From positions 6,919,015-6,983,014 of the forward strand of contig NC_036461.1 in NCBI RefSeq assembly GCF_002775205.1: a stretch of 64,000 nt of DNA, written 5' to 3'. The notes beneath the pieces were generated by a model. That model was not told the origin of the DNA, did not search any database, and saw nothing but the letters and a program-made list of their open reading frames with translations. This stretch comes from Xiphophorus maculatus. Lineage: Eukaryota; Chordata; Actinopteri; Cyprinodontiformes; Poeciliidae. The position numbers were made by a program, and so were the translations under genes. Below, in pieces: positions 1 through 11,827 of the stretch (positions are counted from its first letter, which is position 1; each line of letters begins with the position of its first letter).

Positions 1-3000
1 CCTCTCTGAAAGAACCAGTCTCACTAAACCCAAACTGTATGCGAGTTTGTTCAGTGTGTACTGTGAACTGATCATTCCTGAGGCTTTTATCTGGTGTTTT
101 TATTTGTGAGTCTCACCGATAAATAACCCAAACGCAGAAACTGGTTGTCACACTGCTCTGTATTCAGTCCTCAGCTGCATCTTCATCCGTTAATCTTAAA
201 TCAGAACTTTTCTTTCACAGACAGAGTTCGCAATCAGCCTGCAGTCTAAAAGTTGCCTCTTCCGTCACTTTTCCAGCAATTCTCATTATGAGTCTGGGTG
301 CAGTCTAGTTCATTTTTCTCTACCGGTCAGAGCTCATCTCCTGTGTTGTGTTCAGTTCATACTGTTTTATGTGTGCAAGGGTCTTCAGCGTGACAGGACA
401 CAACAACATAACAGCTGCACTGCCAGGGTTGTTGTAAAAGATAAGTTAGACCACTGTTAGTCCAGCCTGAGGATGACGGGGGCAAAAGCTTGGCAGGAGG
501 CCTGCTTAGCCAGTTCATCTCTAAATACTCATAGCTCTACTTTATGGATATGCCACTACCACCCTTCCCAATGCTGCACCCAGCACCCCAATATGCAGCT
601 ATAAACCAATAAGGCTTGGCCACAGAAGTTTTGTGCATGCAAGGCAATCTGGGATCTATAACACAAGGGCTTTCAAAGATTGCCAACATCCTGGTTTGTT
701 TTTGACATCTTGGCATGGAGAGAAGGAGGCCAAATTCAAGTTTTTTTATGTGAGGTCTTTCTCTTTTCTTGAAACCAACCTTGTCAGTCTCCCAGAGTAA
801 GCTAGAATGGATTGATTCTAGTTGTGGGATTTATGCAAAGATGAAAACTTTTCAAGCATTTTCAAGCATTTTCCTGCCCATGACACTGAAGATATCACAA
901 AATTATTAGGAAAACACAAGATGCCTTATACAGCCTCATACAGGTACAAAAGATGAAAAAAAAAAAAAGCGAAAGTGAATGTCAATAATTATTTTACAAT
1001 GATACTGGTTGATTATAAGCAAGACATTTCAATGAGAGTCCTCTTATTAGCTTTGAAATGGCCTCACCTAAATGTGACTCTTTTATTTGTCAGCTACAGG
1101 CCATTTAGGTCTAACAAATATTTACATGCATAAAATGGATTCTATCCTAACAACTACATACTGTATGTCTCATTAAGCTAGATTTTTGAGCTAGCTTGTT
1201 TCTTCAAATATCACCAACTAACCAAACAGGAAAGCAGACACAAACACTTCTTATATACCTATATTTCTTAGCAGATTCATTGTGTGGGGAAAGTTTGTAG
1301 ATTTAAATTATTTAGGAAAATAACCTTAAAGCAGGTGTGAAATAGACTTTTCATTAAGCCCACATGTTTTGTTTAAAAGCTGAAAAATCAACATAACCTA
1401 ACTGAATTCAAACTCAACTGAAAAATACTTAATGTCAAAGGGAAATTAATTGTTATATTATCAAAGAATCTCCACAGTTGTAGATTTTGTCCTGCAACAA
1501 ATCTGAAGAATCCCAATAAATTGAAGCAATACTTCAACCCAAGAAATTAAACCAATTATTTTGTTATGGCAATACAGGCCTAAAACCGTCTATTCACATC
1601 TTTCTTCTTTCCACCATTATTTCAACTAATGACACCAATATACCTGAACTCATTTGAAGCACAGGTTGACCTCCCTACCTGAAGGTAGAACCCTCCATTT
1701 TTGGTGTGGATAAATGTAGAAAAAAAAAGTGTTTAAACAAAATGTTGTTGAGGCAACCAAATGATAACTTTGCTCTATATTTAAATAAACGTGACCTGGG
1801 AATGGAGGGACGAAGTGGAGAGGAAGAATGCAGACACCATCTATTTCCCCATTGTCTCTGCAGGGCTTGGCGGCGGCAGTTCTATGACAATATCTCTATT
1901 AGGAGAGATGGAAGGTGTGTTGGCTGCACATTATTAACTGCTGCAGGTCTCAGATCAGCGTACGCTGGCGGAGAGTAATGTCTGCTGACATCCAGTTAAT
2001 GCACACTGCAGTGCTGCCACCAGCCTCCTTTTCCTCACAGCACCAAGGTCATCTGACCCAAGTGGTATTAAAAAACCATTTGTTCCAATTAAACAAAAGG
2101 TGTGTTGGCAGAGAGGAGCTGCAGGAGGCAGGTTAGAAGAAGCTTCAATAATACACACAGTGATTACGCCGAGCAAGGTTGTCCTGCAGCAGTTAGCTGA
2201 TGGTACTGAACGCTTTGCATAAGGACAAAACTAATGTGATCCGGCTGCTTAAACTCAATATGCTGCAGCGCAAGTTCTGATGAGAATCAGCGTCTTCCCT
2301 ATTCAGTTTCTTTTGTCAAACTCATATCCTTCCTTCAAGTTCATATTGCTGATAGCCAGGAGCAGTACTGAAGGCAAAACAAACCCTCAATATGCAATGA
2401 GGAACAAGATAACCTGTTAGTTCACTGAGAATATCAAAATGCATCCCTTTGATAAACTCCCAAAAACTGATGTTTAATTATTTATTTACCCCGTGTTCTC
2501 CAAATTTTTAAGTTATCTTTTTATTTTTACAGATTTTCCAGCATTTTTCTGATTTTTGGTTCATTACCCCCCCAGCTAAGGGATTTTCAGATACTTGGTT
2601 GTGCTAATTATTCTAAACCCTAAATGAATTATTGCCTCTATCAAATTAAATGATGGAGATTTGAAGTGTGCCCTAACTCTTTCTCAGGCTGATGAAGGCA
2701 GTCCTATAAAATCATATTTAAATATTTTTCAACACACAGGGACTTGCATGCGAAATCACAGGGAGTGCAGGAGATGGAGCATGACAGGACAACAGGAGAA
2801 ACCAGTAAAGAAATGAAAACCATATACAGTATATAATCTATATACTGAGGGAAGGTGGCCGATGACATTTGAGCCAAGTGAGCTAATCAGGGGAATGTGG
2901 AACAGCTGAGGCAAACAGGAAGGCTGAGGGAAAAGAGACTGATTAACTCAATACCAGTCGGTGGCAGTAATGCACCAATTTCAGTGTTTGCCAAAACACA

Positions 3001-4600
3001 TCAAAGGAGAAGAAAAAGAAAGGACTAATTAAAACAGAGGTGAACTAGAAACAAAAGTAACTACAAACCAAGAGGAAAAAGCCTAACAATGACAGAACAA
3101 ACACATCAGAAATAAGCAAGAGATTAAGCACAAAGGAATTCATTTATGTGGCATAACCACAGCAACAACTCAGAAATGATGAAAAATTCAAATTAAATCC
3201 AAAACCAAAGCACCCAAAGATTATAACATACTCTTTCTTTATAACAGCAGTTGGACCTGGTCCAAAAATTAGTAACTATTGCATAGACTACTTAAGTGTT
3301 TGTGTAACTTTATAATTAATACATTTTTACATTCACTCTGTAAATTTCTCTTTTGCTTGTTCTATTCAATAATATATAAATCAAAATAATTTTGAAAGAT
3401 TTTCTTTCTTTCTTCTTTCTCCAGAAGATTTTCTCTTTTTTACTTTAAGGTTTTTCTCCAGCAGAACTGTTCTGGCATGGAGCTGAAGTTTAGTCTGACC
3501 CAACCTTGTCAGCTCCGTCACACAATCAGCCTGCTGTTTCAGACTTCCAGCATGTGAAAAGCTTTCCCCGTTAAGCAGAGGTTGATTAGACCTCAGCAGA
3601 TAAGAGCTGGGGCATCCTGCCGAGTAGACCTAACTGGGAATGGAGCCGAAGGCAGCACAACACAAGATGAACGATCTGTAATGAACCTCTGCAGAATCTG
3701 CCTCTGCCCCATTCCCCGTCCTGTCCGATAGCTCATCACGGCCTGATCGCTCCTCTCCAGCAGCTAATCGCTCCTCGGGGTCTCCTCTAGCCCCCCTCCA
3801 GCCCTCCTCTAGCCCTGCTTTACCCCTTTGAACTCAGCCGTCACCTCCTCCCACTCCTTCTGTGATGGACGGGTAATGAATCTGGTGCAGTGAAGGCAGA
3901 ATGGACCTGCCTTGATTTTGTTCACTGATTACCTTTCTTTCAGTTGACCAGGAGCTCATTGTTCCAGGTGGAGGAGGGGGAGAGGAAACAGCAGGGGCAG
4001 TTTTAGCTTCGGCAAGGGAAGTGCAGAAGATTTTTTTTTTTTTTTTCATACAACGCAAGCTCATTTCTCTAGAAATGAAAAAAAAAATCAGGTTGAGCTG
4101 ATCTTTACATTCACTTTGCATTCAGGGACAAAAACTTATAGCTATTGAACTCAAGGAATGTAACTGGTACGTTTTTCAGGATGTGAGTTGCTTTCCTTCT
4201 GTTTAGTCAGACTTCCCTTTTCACTTTTAAATGGGCCTTTCTGAACATCTTTTTCCAAATTTCAGGCTTCGCAAACTGCTTTAGGTATGGTAGCCCATTA
4301 CAGTTGTGTTTGACTTTTAGTCAAACTCTGCAGAAGAGTTTTAAAAGTTTTGGGTTGACTTCCCACCAGAGCAAATGCTTAAATGTTGTATGGATTTGTT
4401 CATTTCAGAAAGTTGGACTGATTTAGGTTATTTTCTTACTATATATGAACTTTGTTTAAAAGCCCTCTGCAGAGTTTTTTTCTAACCCGTTTACATAAAA
4501 CATTAATATCCATCTTATTCCTGAAGAACTGTAGTGATAAAAAGGTTTTTTTTTATATTCTCTGTTGTGTGTAACTATGTTACTGTTTTGTGTCTGGAAT
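1..4600. other. Gene-poor stretch, no coding gene recognised
   Basis: Open frames here are short and show no family resemblance or splice-consistent chains that I can defend. The stretch is AT-rich with a poly-A run near 957-969, a pyrimidine-rich patch near 3400-3440 and a C-rich patch at 3700-3830. The segment around 1850-2180 is less AT-rich than its surroundings but I see no exon structure in it. It may be intergenic or a large intron of a gene outside the window. Confidence 0.5.
2951..3030. repeat. Short teleost interspersed repeat remnant
   Basis: The string cggtggcagtaatgcacc, followed shortly by a 'gtttgccaa' block and an agaagaaaaagaa tail, resembles a short repeat I recall as common in fish intergenic DNA (a 'ggcggtaatgcacc...tttgccaaccgcc...agaagaagaag' pattern). 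The class is not assigned, and the copy looks old. The call rests on recalled pattern only. Confidence 0.4.
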
Positions 4601-4739
4601 CTTTCCAGAGTTTTCATTATGCTCAGTCATCATTTTAAAGTCAAGGATTGTATAGAGTCAAAAAATGCACGGAGGTTCATGAGTCTCACAAATAAGTGTC
4701 GGATAATGTTTTAAAAGTTGTACATCTGTTTGAAGTTGT

Positions 4740-4960
4740 CTGCAATTTATTTATTATAAGTCTGAATTCTGTTCAGTATCACCAATCCATTTGGGATGAT
4801 AGTGTTCAAAGTTAGAAGTCTGTTTAGAGTTGGTAATTTATTCAGACTTAAACATGTAAGAGTGATATTAGAGTGAATAATTTGTAAAGAGTTTGATATA
4901 TGAACTGGGTCAGGAATCTGTTGAGAAAATGATCCAGATTTCAGGACCACATTTGGATGC
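4740..4960. repeat. Degenerate ~25-bp repeat, block 1
   Basis: Variants of 'gaatctgttcagagttgg' recur at roughly 24-27 base spacing, for example near 4762, 4805, 4825 and 4915. On the minus strand the repeat stays partly open and gives echoing peptides such as LNKLPTLNRLLTLN. This is decayed satellite-like DNA rather than a gene. The same motif fills 6490-7110 more densely, and the roughly 1.5 kb between the blocks mostly lacks it. Confidence 0.5.
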
Positions 4961-5699
4961 ACCTGCTTAATCAGCAGCCTGATGATTGTCTATGAAACAC
5001 TTATTGATTAGCTGGAACTAGAAAAATTCCCCTTAAGTTTGATCTTCACTTTTGGGATTTAGTCTGCCATAGTCTGGATTTTTCTATCAACACGTGTCCG
5101 TGTTCATGTGCATGACTGCTCGACAGGAACTAGCCTGGTTTTCCATGAATATCTGAGCTTTCTTCAATTCACACCTTGTCCAGAACTAAGCATGTAAGAA
5201 TGTAGGACAGACACCATGAGACCAAGCGTGACTCTGTCAGGGGATCAGCTCAGGTCTCCGACAGAGGAAGAAAATCTGCTTTGGTGGAAGGAGGAAGTCT
5301 TCCCCAAAGGTCTGAGGGTAGCAGCAGATCCTGAAGCTAATTAATCACCAGTCTGTCTGAGTTAAAAGATTCCCTCATGATCCTGATTTGTTTTGGAGGG
5401 TAATTCTTGTCTGGACCTGTGATATCACATCCCAGGGAGGCCTGAAAGGGATGGAAGCAGCGCAGAGCTTCAGGTGATGGTTTTCACCTCCGTTTGTAGT
5501 AGGCTTTTAATCCTGTTTAAACTGTCTCAGGGTGTTATCCGAAGGTAAAATGAGTGTAGAAGTGGAGCATGAGGGCGGAAGCTGAAGGAAAGGACAAACG
5601 ATCCGTCTCAGAAACAAAGAGTAAAGGACAACAAGCTGTCCTCACTGTAGATGGCCTGGGTTAATAGCCGCAAGATGACACTTCAACCTCTGTGATTAA

Positions 5700-5960
5700 G
5701 GTTTCCTGCTGACGTCGCGCTCACTGCCTGGACAGGACAATACTATTTACCCACAATCCTGCAGTCATTTAGACAGCAGGGCCTTTATGTGTCAGGACCG
5801 GACAAGGTCTTACTTCTCTGTGATTGGATGTGGGGGTGTGTTTGCACTCCGATCACGGAGGACAGGACGGTTCGACTCCGCGCTCAGATCTACAGCGCGG
5901 CTCGTAGGTGTGCGCTGATATAAAAGGAGCGTTACAGATGGAGCTGCTAATGTTTCCCAG
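5700..5960 (+). promoter_or_regulatory. Orphan core-promoter-like segment (CRE, CCAAT, TATA)
   Basis: Three promoter elements are spaced as in vertebrate promoters. There is a CRE-like tgacgtcg at 5710-5717, an inverted CCAAT box (attgg) at 5823-5827, and a clear TATA box, tataaaag, at 5919-5926, following a locally GC-rich stretch. Transcription would start near 5950. A good splice donor (gag|gtgagt) lies at 6198/6199, and just before it an ATG at 6187 gives MGKE. I do not recognise the gene it would serve. A small open frame from 5938 (27 codons, starting MELLMFPSSYLL) also lies downstream of the TATA box. The site could equally be a chance cluster. Confidence 0.35.
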
Positions 5961-6489
5961 CAGTTATCTGTTGGCCAGGACAACATGTCGACTGATAATT
6001 AGTTTGGTGCTGCTGGATTAACAAGTGGAGACAGAGCACTCAGACAGCTCATTTCATGCTGTGTGCTTCGGGTTTTATTAAGCAGCAGGTGAAGCTCAGT
6101 CTGTTTACAGGAAGAGGAAACTCGCTGCCTAAAGGAGCAAAACAGTAGCAATTTATGGTAAAAAATTCAATTAAATATGTACAGTCATGGGTAAAGAGGT
6201 GAGTGTGACATTTTTCAGCACCCCAGTTTCTTTCAAACTGTTTTATCTTTAGTATGTTTTACATATTCAAGCAGAGAGGAAGACATTGTGTCTGCAGGAA
6301 ACAATCTATGTGTTTAAACAACACTTGTTGAGTGATTTTATTCCTAGATAATTTACATGTCAATGTTAAGAAGCTTAGATAATGAAAACATTTTTCTAAG
6401 AAGGTCAAAAACAAGACTGAGGCTGTGTGAAAAGCAGCTTTTGAAAGAAAAGTTCTGCAAGACTTCCTCAAATTTATCAAGCTCACAGA

Positions 6490-7110
6490 CGTCTGGAATC
6501 TGCAGCAAGTTTCTGTGCCAGGAATCTGATGAGAGCTGGAATTTTGTTCATTGTTTGGATTCTGTTTAGAGCTGGGAATGTGTTCAGAGACCTGTGTAAT
6601 GATTCAGAAATATGTTCAGACACTGACTCAGGGTCACAGATCTGTTTATATATAGGACATTTCATATAAAAATTCAGAAATTCTGCTGAATCTTTTCAGT
6701 GTGGAATATGTTATTAGGGAATCTTTATGGAGTTTGAGTAAAGAAGCTGCTCAAAGCTAAGAATCTGTTCATTTCTTCTTCCTTTAAAACACACTAATTA
6801 TCCTGTTTATAAATCATCCTATGCAAATAAACTTAATCTGTCTGCTCAAACTCGAGTCTCAATATCAGTCTTTTCAGTCTGGAACCTTTGCATGAATCTG
6901 TTTAAAGTTCAGATTGATTGGAGTCTGGATACAGTGCAGAGTTGGGAAATTATTTTCTCAAATGGGAATCTTTTTTCAGTCAGAACTCTGAGTCTGGGAT
7001 GTGTTCAGGGCAGGGAATCAATTCAGAGTTCAGATAGGGAATCTGTTTAGATTAGCAATCTAGAAAATCTAATCAGACAGCAATGTGTTCAGATTCAGGA
7101 ATGTTTTATT
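6490..7110. repeat. Degenerate ~25-bp repeat, block 2 ('gaatctgttcagag' type)
   Basis: Many imperfect copies of a 'ggaatctgttcagagttg' unit occur here, for example near 6550, 6570, 6760, 6890, 6940, 6985, 7015 and 7035. Spacing is irregular, mostly 25-60 bases. Minus-strand translation again shows the echo LNRIQTMNKIPAL seen in block 1. I infer an old minisatellite that has lost its register. The short open frames here are by-products of the repeat. Confidence 0.55.
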
Positions 7111-7300
7111 AACTGGAAATTGTTTGTTTTTGAGCTAACATTGGTTCTAAGTTTGGAGTTTTCTTTATAGTCATAAATCTTGTCGGAGTTAAGAATGTAT
7201 TTAGAAAGTACGCTAATACCAAAGCATGGAAATCTTATTCGTAACACCTTAAAACTGTCTTCATCGCCATGACAACAGACTGAAATCTGGAGCAAGTTAG

Positions 7301-9653
7301 ATGAACATAATGTAAAAAAATAATCTCATACTGACCAATCAGTTCACTTAGAAAATGACCAAATCAGACAGCTGCAGCATCTGGACAATCGGAGTATTTT
7401 CTGTCAGAATGAAGCAAGCAAGAAATCTGAGCAGAACTGATGCTGATTTCTGTCAATTTCCTACACTGCTTCAGGCAAAGAATAAATAAAACCCTAAGCT
7501 GCGTGACGGTGGTCGGTCATCTGATGTCACCTGTTTTGCATTAATGTGCACTGATCCAGAGTGAGAAAATTGCCTGCCTAATTGAGCTAATACAAGACAT
7601 GGCTTTGGGTTATTTGCCGCTGAATTAGTTTTTAATTTCCTCTGAGAGAACATTGTTTGACCTTCATTTTATTAAAGAGGAGCTGCTGGTGTATGTTCAT
7701 TTGTTTGTTTAGTTTCTACAGATTTCATATTAAACTGAACCACAGAAGCAGCGTAATGGGACTTTAAATGGTCAAACTGTCTCATAATGTGACTTTAATG
7801 AGACTTTCTGACGGAGTTATGAGCTTCTCTGATAAACCACAGCTCTCAGAGGACAGCCGCATCCTCGGCAGAGCCTTACACCTTCACAACTTTAATGGAT
7901 CAAACACCTGTGAGGGTCTGAGCAGGTAATGAGGGTCTTAAAATAAATGAACCCAGACATTATTGGGGTCTGACAGTTCTTATGTGTCTCCAGAGCTCCT
8001 TTCCTGGCTTGCTGCGTCACTTCTTCACCTCCACCTCATTCCCAATTACAGTACCATTTCTCATTTGCCTCAGAGTCGGCTCTCATGGCCCCAGAGCCTT
8101 GCCCCTGCCTGGTGATGATGGAGGAGATGAAAACAATCAGATGAGACAGAAAGGGAATTTTAATTACGAAGTTAGTGTTACCTGTGGAAAAGTTGAAATA
8201 TCCTTTTAAGGCTTAAAGATTCCTGAGTGACATTCTGAGGTTGATCCCCTTTCTTTAGGAAATCGACTCTACCAGACACTCACAGGATTTCACTGTGTTC
8301 ATCTTTCCCACTGTAACAACAGAACAATGACATGAAATATGCTCTTACTGCCGGGAAGCATGTCAGTCTGCAGCTTTGCAGCAGCTATGAGCTGAATTAC
8401 TAAGATTGTGGAATAGGTCTGGATTCGGTCTTTCTGATCTGCAGCTGTCAGTGGGATACGTTTTGTAATCACCAGGTTTTTTTTATTTTTATATTTAAGT
8501 GTAATGTTTACTGTCTTTTATGTTCACACGTGATGTACATGTAAGTGGCTCAGATTTTTAAGATCAAGGAAAGTGGTGTGGACATTATTTATGTCAAAAG
8601 AGAAAAATGAGGAGAACGTTGGTAAATAAAAATGCATATTGAATAATTTAATGATAATATCACCGTTTTAAGTTTTGTCAATACTGTGCATCTGTAGTAT
8701 CATTCCTAGCATAAACACCTTACTCTACTAACTTTATGTGCTATTCTTTTTTTTTTTTAAGAAGATTCTCTTGATTCAGGACTTCTGTGCAACTTCATCT
8801 CCTAGCAGGTCATGGCAAATGGTAGATCTCCCGCTGAGCCTGGTTTTGACTTCTTTCTGTTAAAAGGAAGTTGTTTCTATAACCTGTTGCCATGTACTTG
8901 TTCAGAATAAAGGAAAGATTGATGCTAAGCCAGTGCCTCGATGGAATCGACTGGGCTTCCATATATCATTTTAACAGCTGGCATAATTAGACTTCAATTT
9001 GGTGTAAATCTGAATAAATAACGGGAATAATCTGGCTTGAATGTTGACTGAATTGGATTTTTAACAACTGGATGCGAGTTGGACCTGTTTGTTTATTGCA
9101 AAATATCACTTTCTAAATGTACTGAACTGAACTGGAAGCTCAGTCTTGTTAAAATGTAATTGAAATAAGACAATTATTACCTTTTAAATTCAAAATTATC
9201 CAATATCCTGAACAACATCAGATTTTTGTGCAGATTTAATTTATAACAGCAAATCTGTTCTGTTATTTTTAATTATCTAAAGTTCCTTACACCAGTTTCT
9301 AACACAGATAAACAGGGCTGTGAAATGTCTAAATTAACTGTATTGGGACAGTGCCATCGTTAATGAATCAGAAGCATTTGGACCTGCGCTCCTCTCCGCT
9401 GTCTGAGCACATTCAGATAATAAAGCCCTGTGAGGGCATCAAGTTATATTCAGACTGTCCCGTCTGCAGTGAGACACAGAGGAGCAAGACTGTTAAATCC
9501 TGTAGTGACAACAGGAAACACCCTGAGCACTGAAGACAAGAGGAGGACGAATTTTGATGGATTGTCTGGGTCCTGCTGTCTTACTGAAATGCCGCAGGGG
9601 CTGCAGGTTCTGGAAACAGACCAGAGAGTCTGAGTTCCAAAACATCTCAGGGC
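7301..9653. other. No gene seen; possible conserved non-coding segment at 7480-7680
   Basis: No coding exon is recognisable. The stretch 7480-7680 has balanced composition with homeodomain-like TAAT cores (attaatg, ctaattg, gaattag) and little simple repeat. This is how many vertebrate conserved non-coding elements look, but conservation cannot be tested here. The remainder is AT-rich unique-looking sequence. Confidence 0.35.
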
Positions 9654-10230
9654 TGTTAGACCTCCTGTTGCTGAGGAGGCGCAGAGTACGAAAGAAGATA
9701 CAATGCAGTTTATTTAGACAAGGAGAGACAAACAAACCACTTTATCCACTTTATATATTTGCTTTAATACATATTTGAGGTAATTTTGTGTTTTTATTCC
9801 TTCTCTATATACCTTAGAGACCCGGTGCAGGTTTTAAAGAGATCTTATGAGGTAGTAAAAATGTAAGAGATCTTATCTCCAACTTCATCTATCATTTACT
9901 AATGAGAGTCAGAGACCCTATGTGTTGCTCCAGCAGATAATCCATCCTTGCTGATGAGATAGAGTAGCGGGGTCTTTCAACATTCAACAAAGACTGAGAA
10001 ATAAATTCATTGCAGGCGTCAGATCAATGGGCAGGAGGAATAGATCCCTTTGGCATGAACATTCTTACAACTAGTAACAGCATCAATTTTCCCTCCCCTT
10101 AGTTCTCACAGAGCATCAGAGATCAATCACAAGACGGAGGCCTCTGATTGGCCCAAAGGGCAAGAAGCTGTTCAGTATGGAGAGCATCTACCTCCGAGTC
10201 TCCTTCACCTTTAAGGGCATCATTTTTACA
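9654..10230 (-). mobile_element. LTR-like fossil (solo LTR candidate, endogenous-retrovirus type), reverse orientation
   Basis: Read on the minus strand, the segment starts with TG and ends with CA (terminal TCTAACA). It has a CCAAT-type box (ccaatcag) early and a polyA signal (aataaa) late, followed by a short U5-like tail ending in CTCCTCAGCAACAG and a few more bases. The length of about 577 bp suits an LTR. No internal coding region and no convincing target-site duplication are visible. If correct it is an old solo LTR with no gene content. A non-LTR origin is possible. Confidence 0.3.
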
Positions 10231-11380
10231 ACTTTTGCATTTCAATCATGTTTGTAGTTGCAGCTCACAATGATTATATTTGATTCTGTGTTTGAAATTG
10301 TGAATCACGGAAAAAGACATTAAAGAAAAGAATCAGAGCACAACCGTGAACAAAAAATTGTTTAAGACTGAAATTGAGCATCAAAGAGCAGTGGCCACCG
10401 GTATAAAAACAGATAGTAAAGTCTATTTTTTCCAATGAGGATGAATAAGTCACTAAATCAGTATCTTCAGATATTTAAACTAAAATCTTAGAGACTTTTT
10501 ATCTGCAGCCCCATCTTATCATCTGTACTGAATAAATTTGAACTCACCTGCGTCACTTACCAGGTTAAGAAGAAACCTGGATGTTTTTTGCGTTAGTTTT
10601 CAGATTTGGGAGGAAGCCCAGCCTCTTGGATGAGATGAAATCCCCAGACAAAAGATGTTCCAAATGTCCCAAACAATCAGAAGAAAGTTCATTGGAAAAT
10701 AACTTTTCACCAGTCTTCTGGAATCCTTCCTTGCATTTCTGGGAGAATTTCAATCTGTCCTCAACAGTTACCTTAGACAAGTTGCTAGAGTTCTTGTCCA
10801 GTTGGCATTACATCACTCACTTACTGCAAATACTGAGCAATTTCTGAAGTGGCCACATCATGATTATCTACAGCTCCCTTGTCAGAAGGGAGATGATCCA
10901 GGAATTTGCTCCGCCTGCTTGGTCATCCTTAAACATGTAGCTATGTCTGTCAGCTTGATGATCCAGAAAACAGTTCAATCAACTGGAGCAGTGTCTTATA
11001 TGTGAGGCCAGCTTGATACAAATTTATTATGGCTACATGTTGTTTTTTTTAAAGCTAAGCACTGCTAGCAGAAGGAGAAAGTAATGTCTCTCTCTCTTTG
11101 ATAACAACCAGCCTGCTAATTAGATTTATACTGAGTCCAGCTGGGCACTTTCAAAGATATATACCTCCACTGATGATGAGAGTTAAAATAAAACAAAAAA
11201 CATTAAGTTTGGTTGACAAATGCAGTAATTTTTGTTGTTTGTTTTGTTTTGCTTATTTAGAAAATAATCTTTTAAACTAACAAAACTCTTTGTAATGTAT
11301 TATGTGGTCACTCTCACAATAATCAAGCACAAAACCTAAAAGTTCAAATTCAAAATGTGTGTCTTTGCACTAAGAGAAGT
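10231..11380. other. Intergenic stretch before MGST1, nothing identified
   Basis: No exon, RNA gene or transposon family is recognised. Overlapping short open frames at 10565-10850 on both strands have no family resemblance, and none is flanked by matching splice sites that I can see. Confidence 0.4.
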
Positions 11381-11534
11381 TTTCATTGGCTGAGAAACTG
11401 AGCAGGTCAGCTCCAAACAGGAAGTGTAACTGAATCCCACCCACTGTGTGAACTGGGAGGTGTCCTTATGCAACATGTCCAGACTGCTCCACTTCTGCAG
11501 AGTCACTGCCAAGAGACAACAGAGCAGGAACACT
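11381..11534 (+). promoter_or_regulatory. mgst1: MGST1 promoter / non-coding first exon
   Basis: A non-coding exon ends at 11534 at a strong donor (cact|gtaagt). Upstream lies an inverted CCAAT (attgg, near 11385) and an ETS-like aggaagtg (near 11418). Inside the exon region, gcagagtca at 11497-11505 is the reverse complement of the antioxidant-response-element core TGACnnnGC. Mammalian glutathione transferases are commonly NRF2 targets, so this site is plausible, although short motifs occur by chance. No TATA box is seen and the start site is not fixed. Confidence 0.45.
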
Positions 11535-11827
11535 GTAAGTTTTTTTTATGATTTATGACTTTTGGCTTGTTTGTTCCCTAATTGCTTTGTATTTTTTATG
11601 AACTTCATGTGGGTCAGTGTATAATGGTGAGCGGGTTCACTGAAGCTTGTTTTGTTTCAAGCATTTGGTGACTGTATTTGCTGTGTAAATGCATGAGGTC
11701 TTTGTAAAGTTGCTGCATGAGGTGTTGACAGTACATGAAAAACAGCTTCAGTCTAACAGCTTTTTACAGCTAAAAGTAACACCCTGCTGCCTCCTCTTCC
11801 ACCTTCACCAGGTGTTAATTTGTAGAA

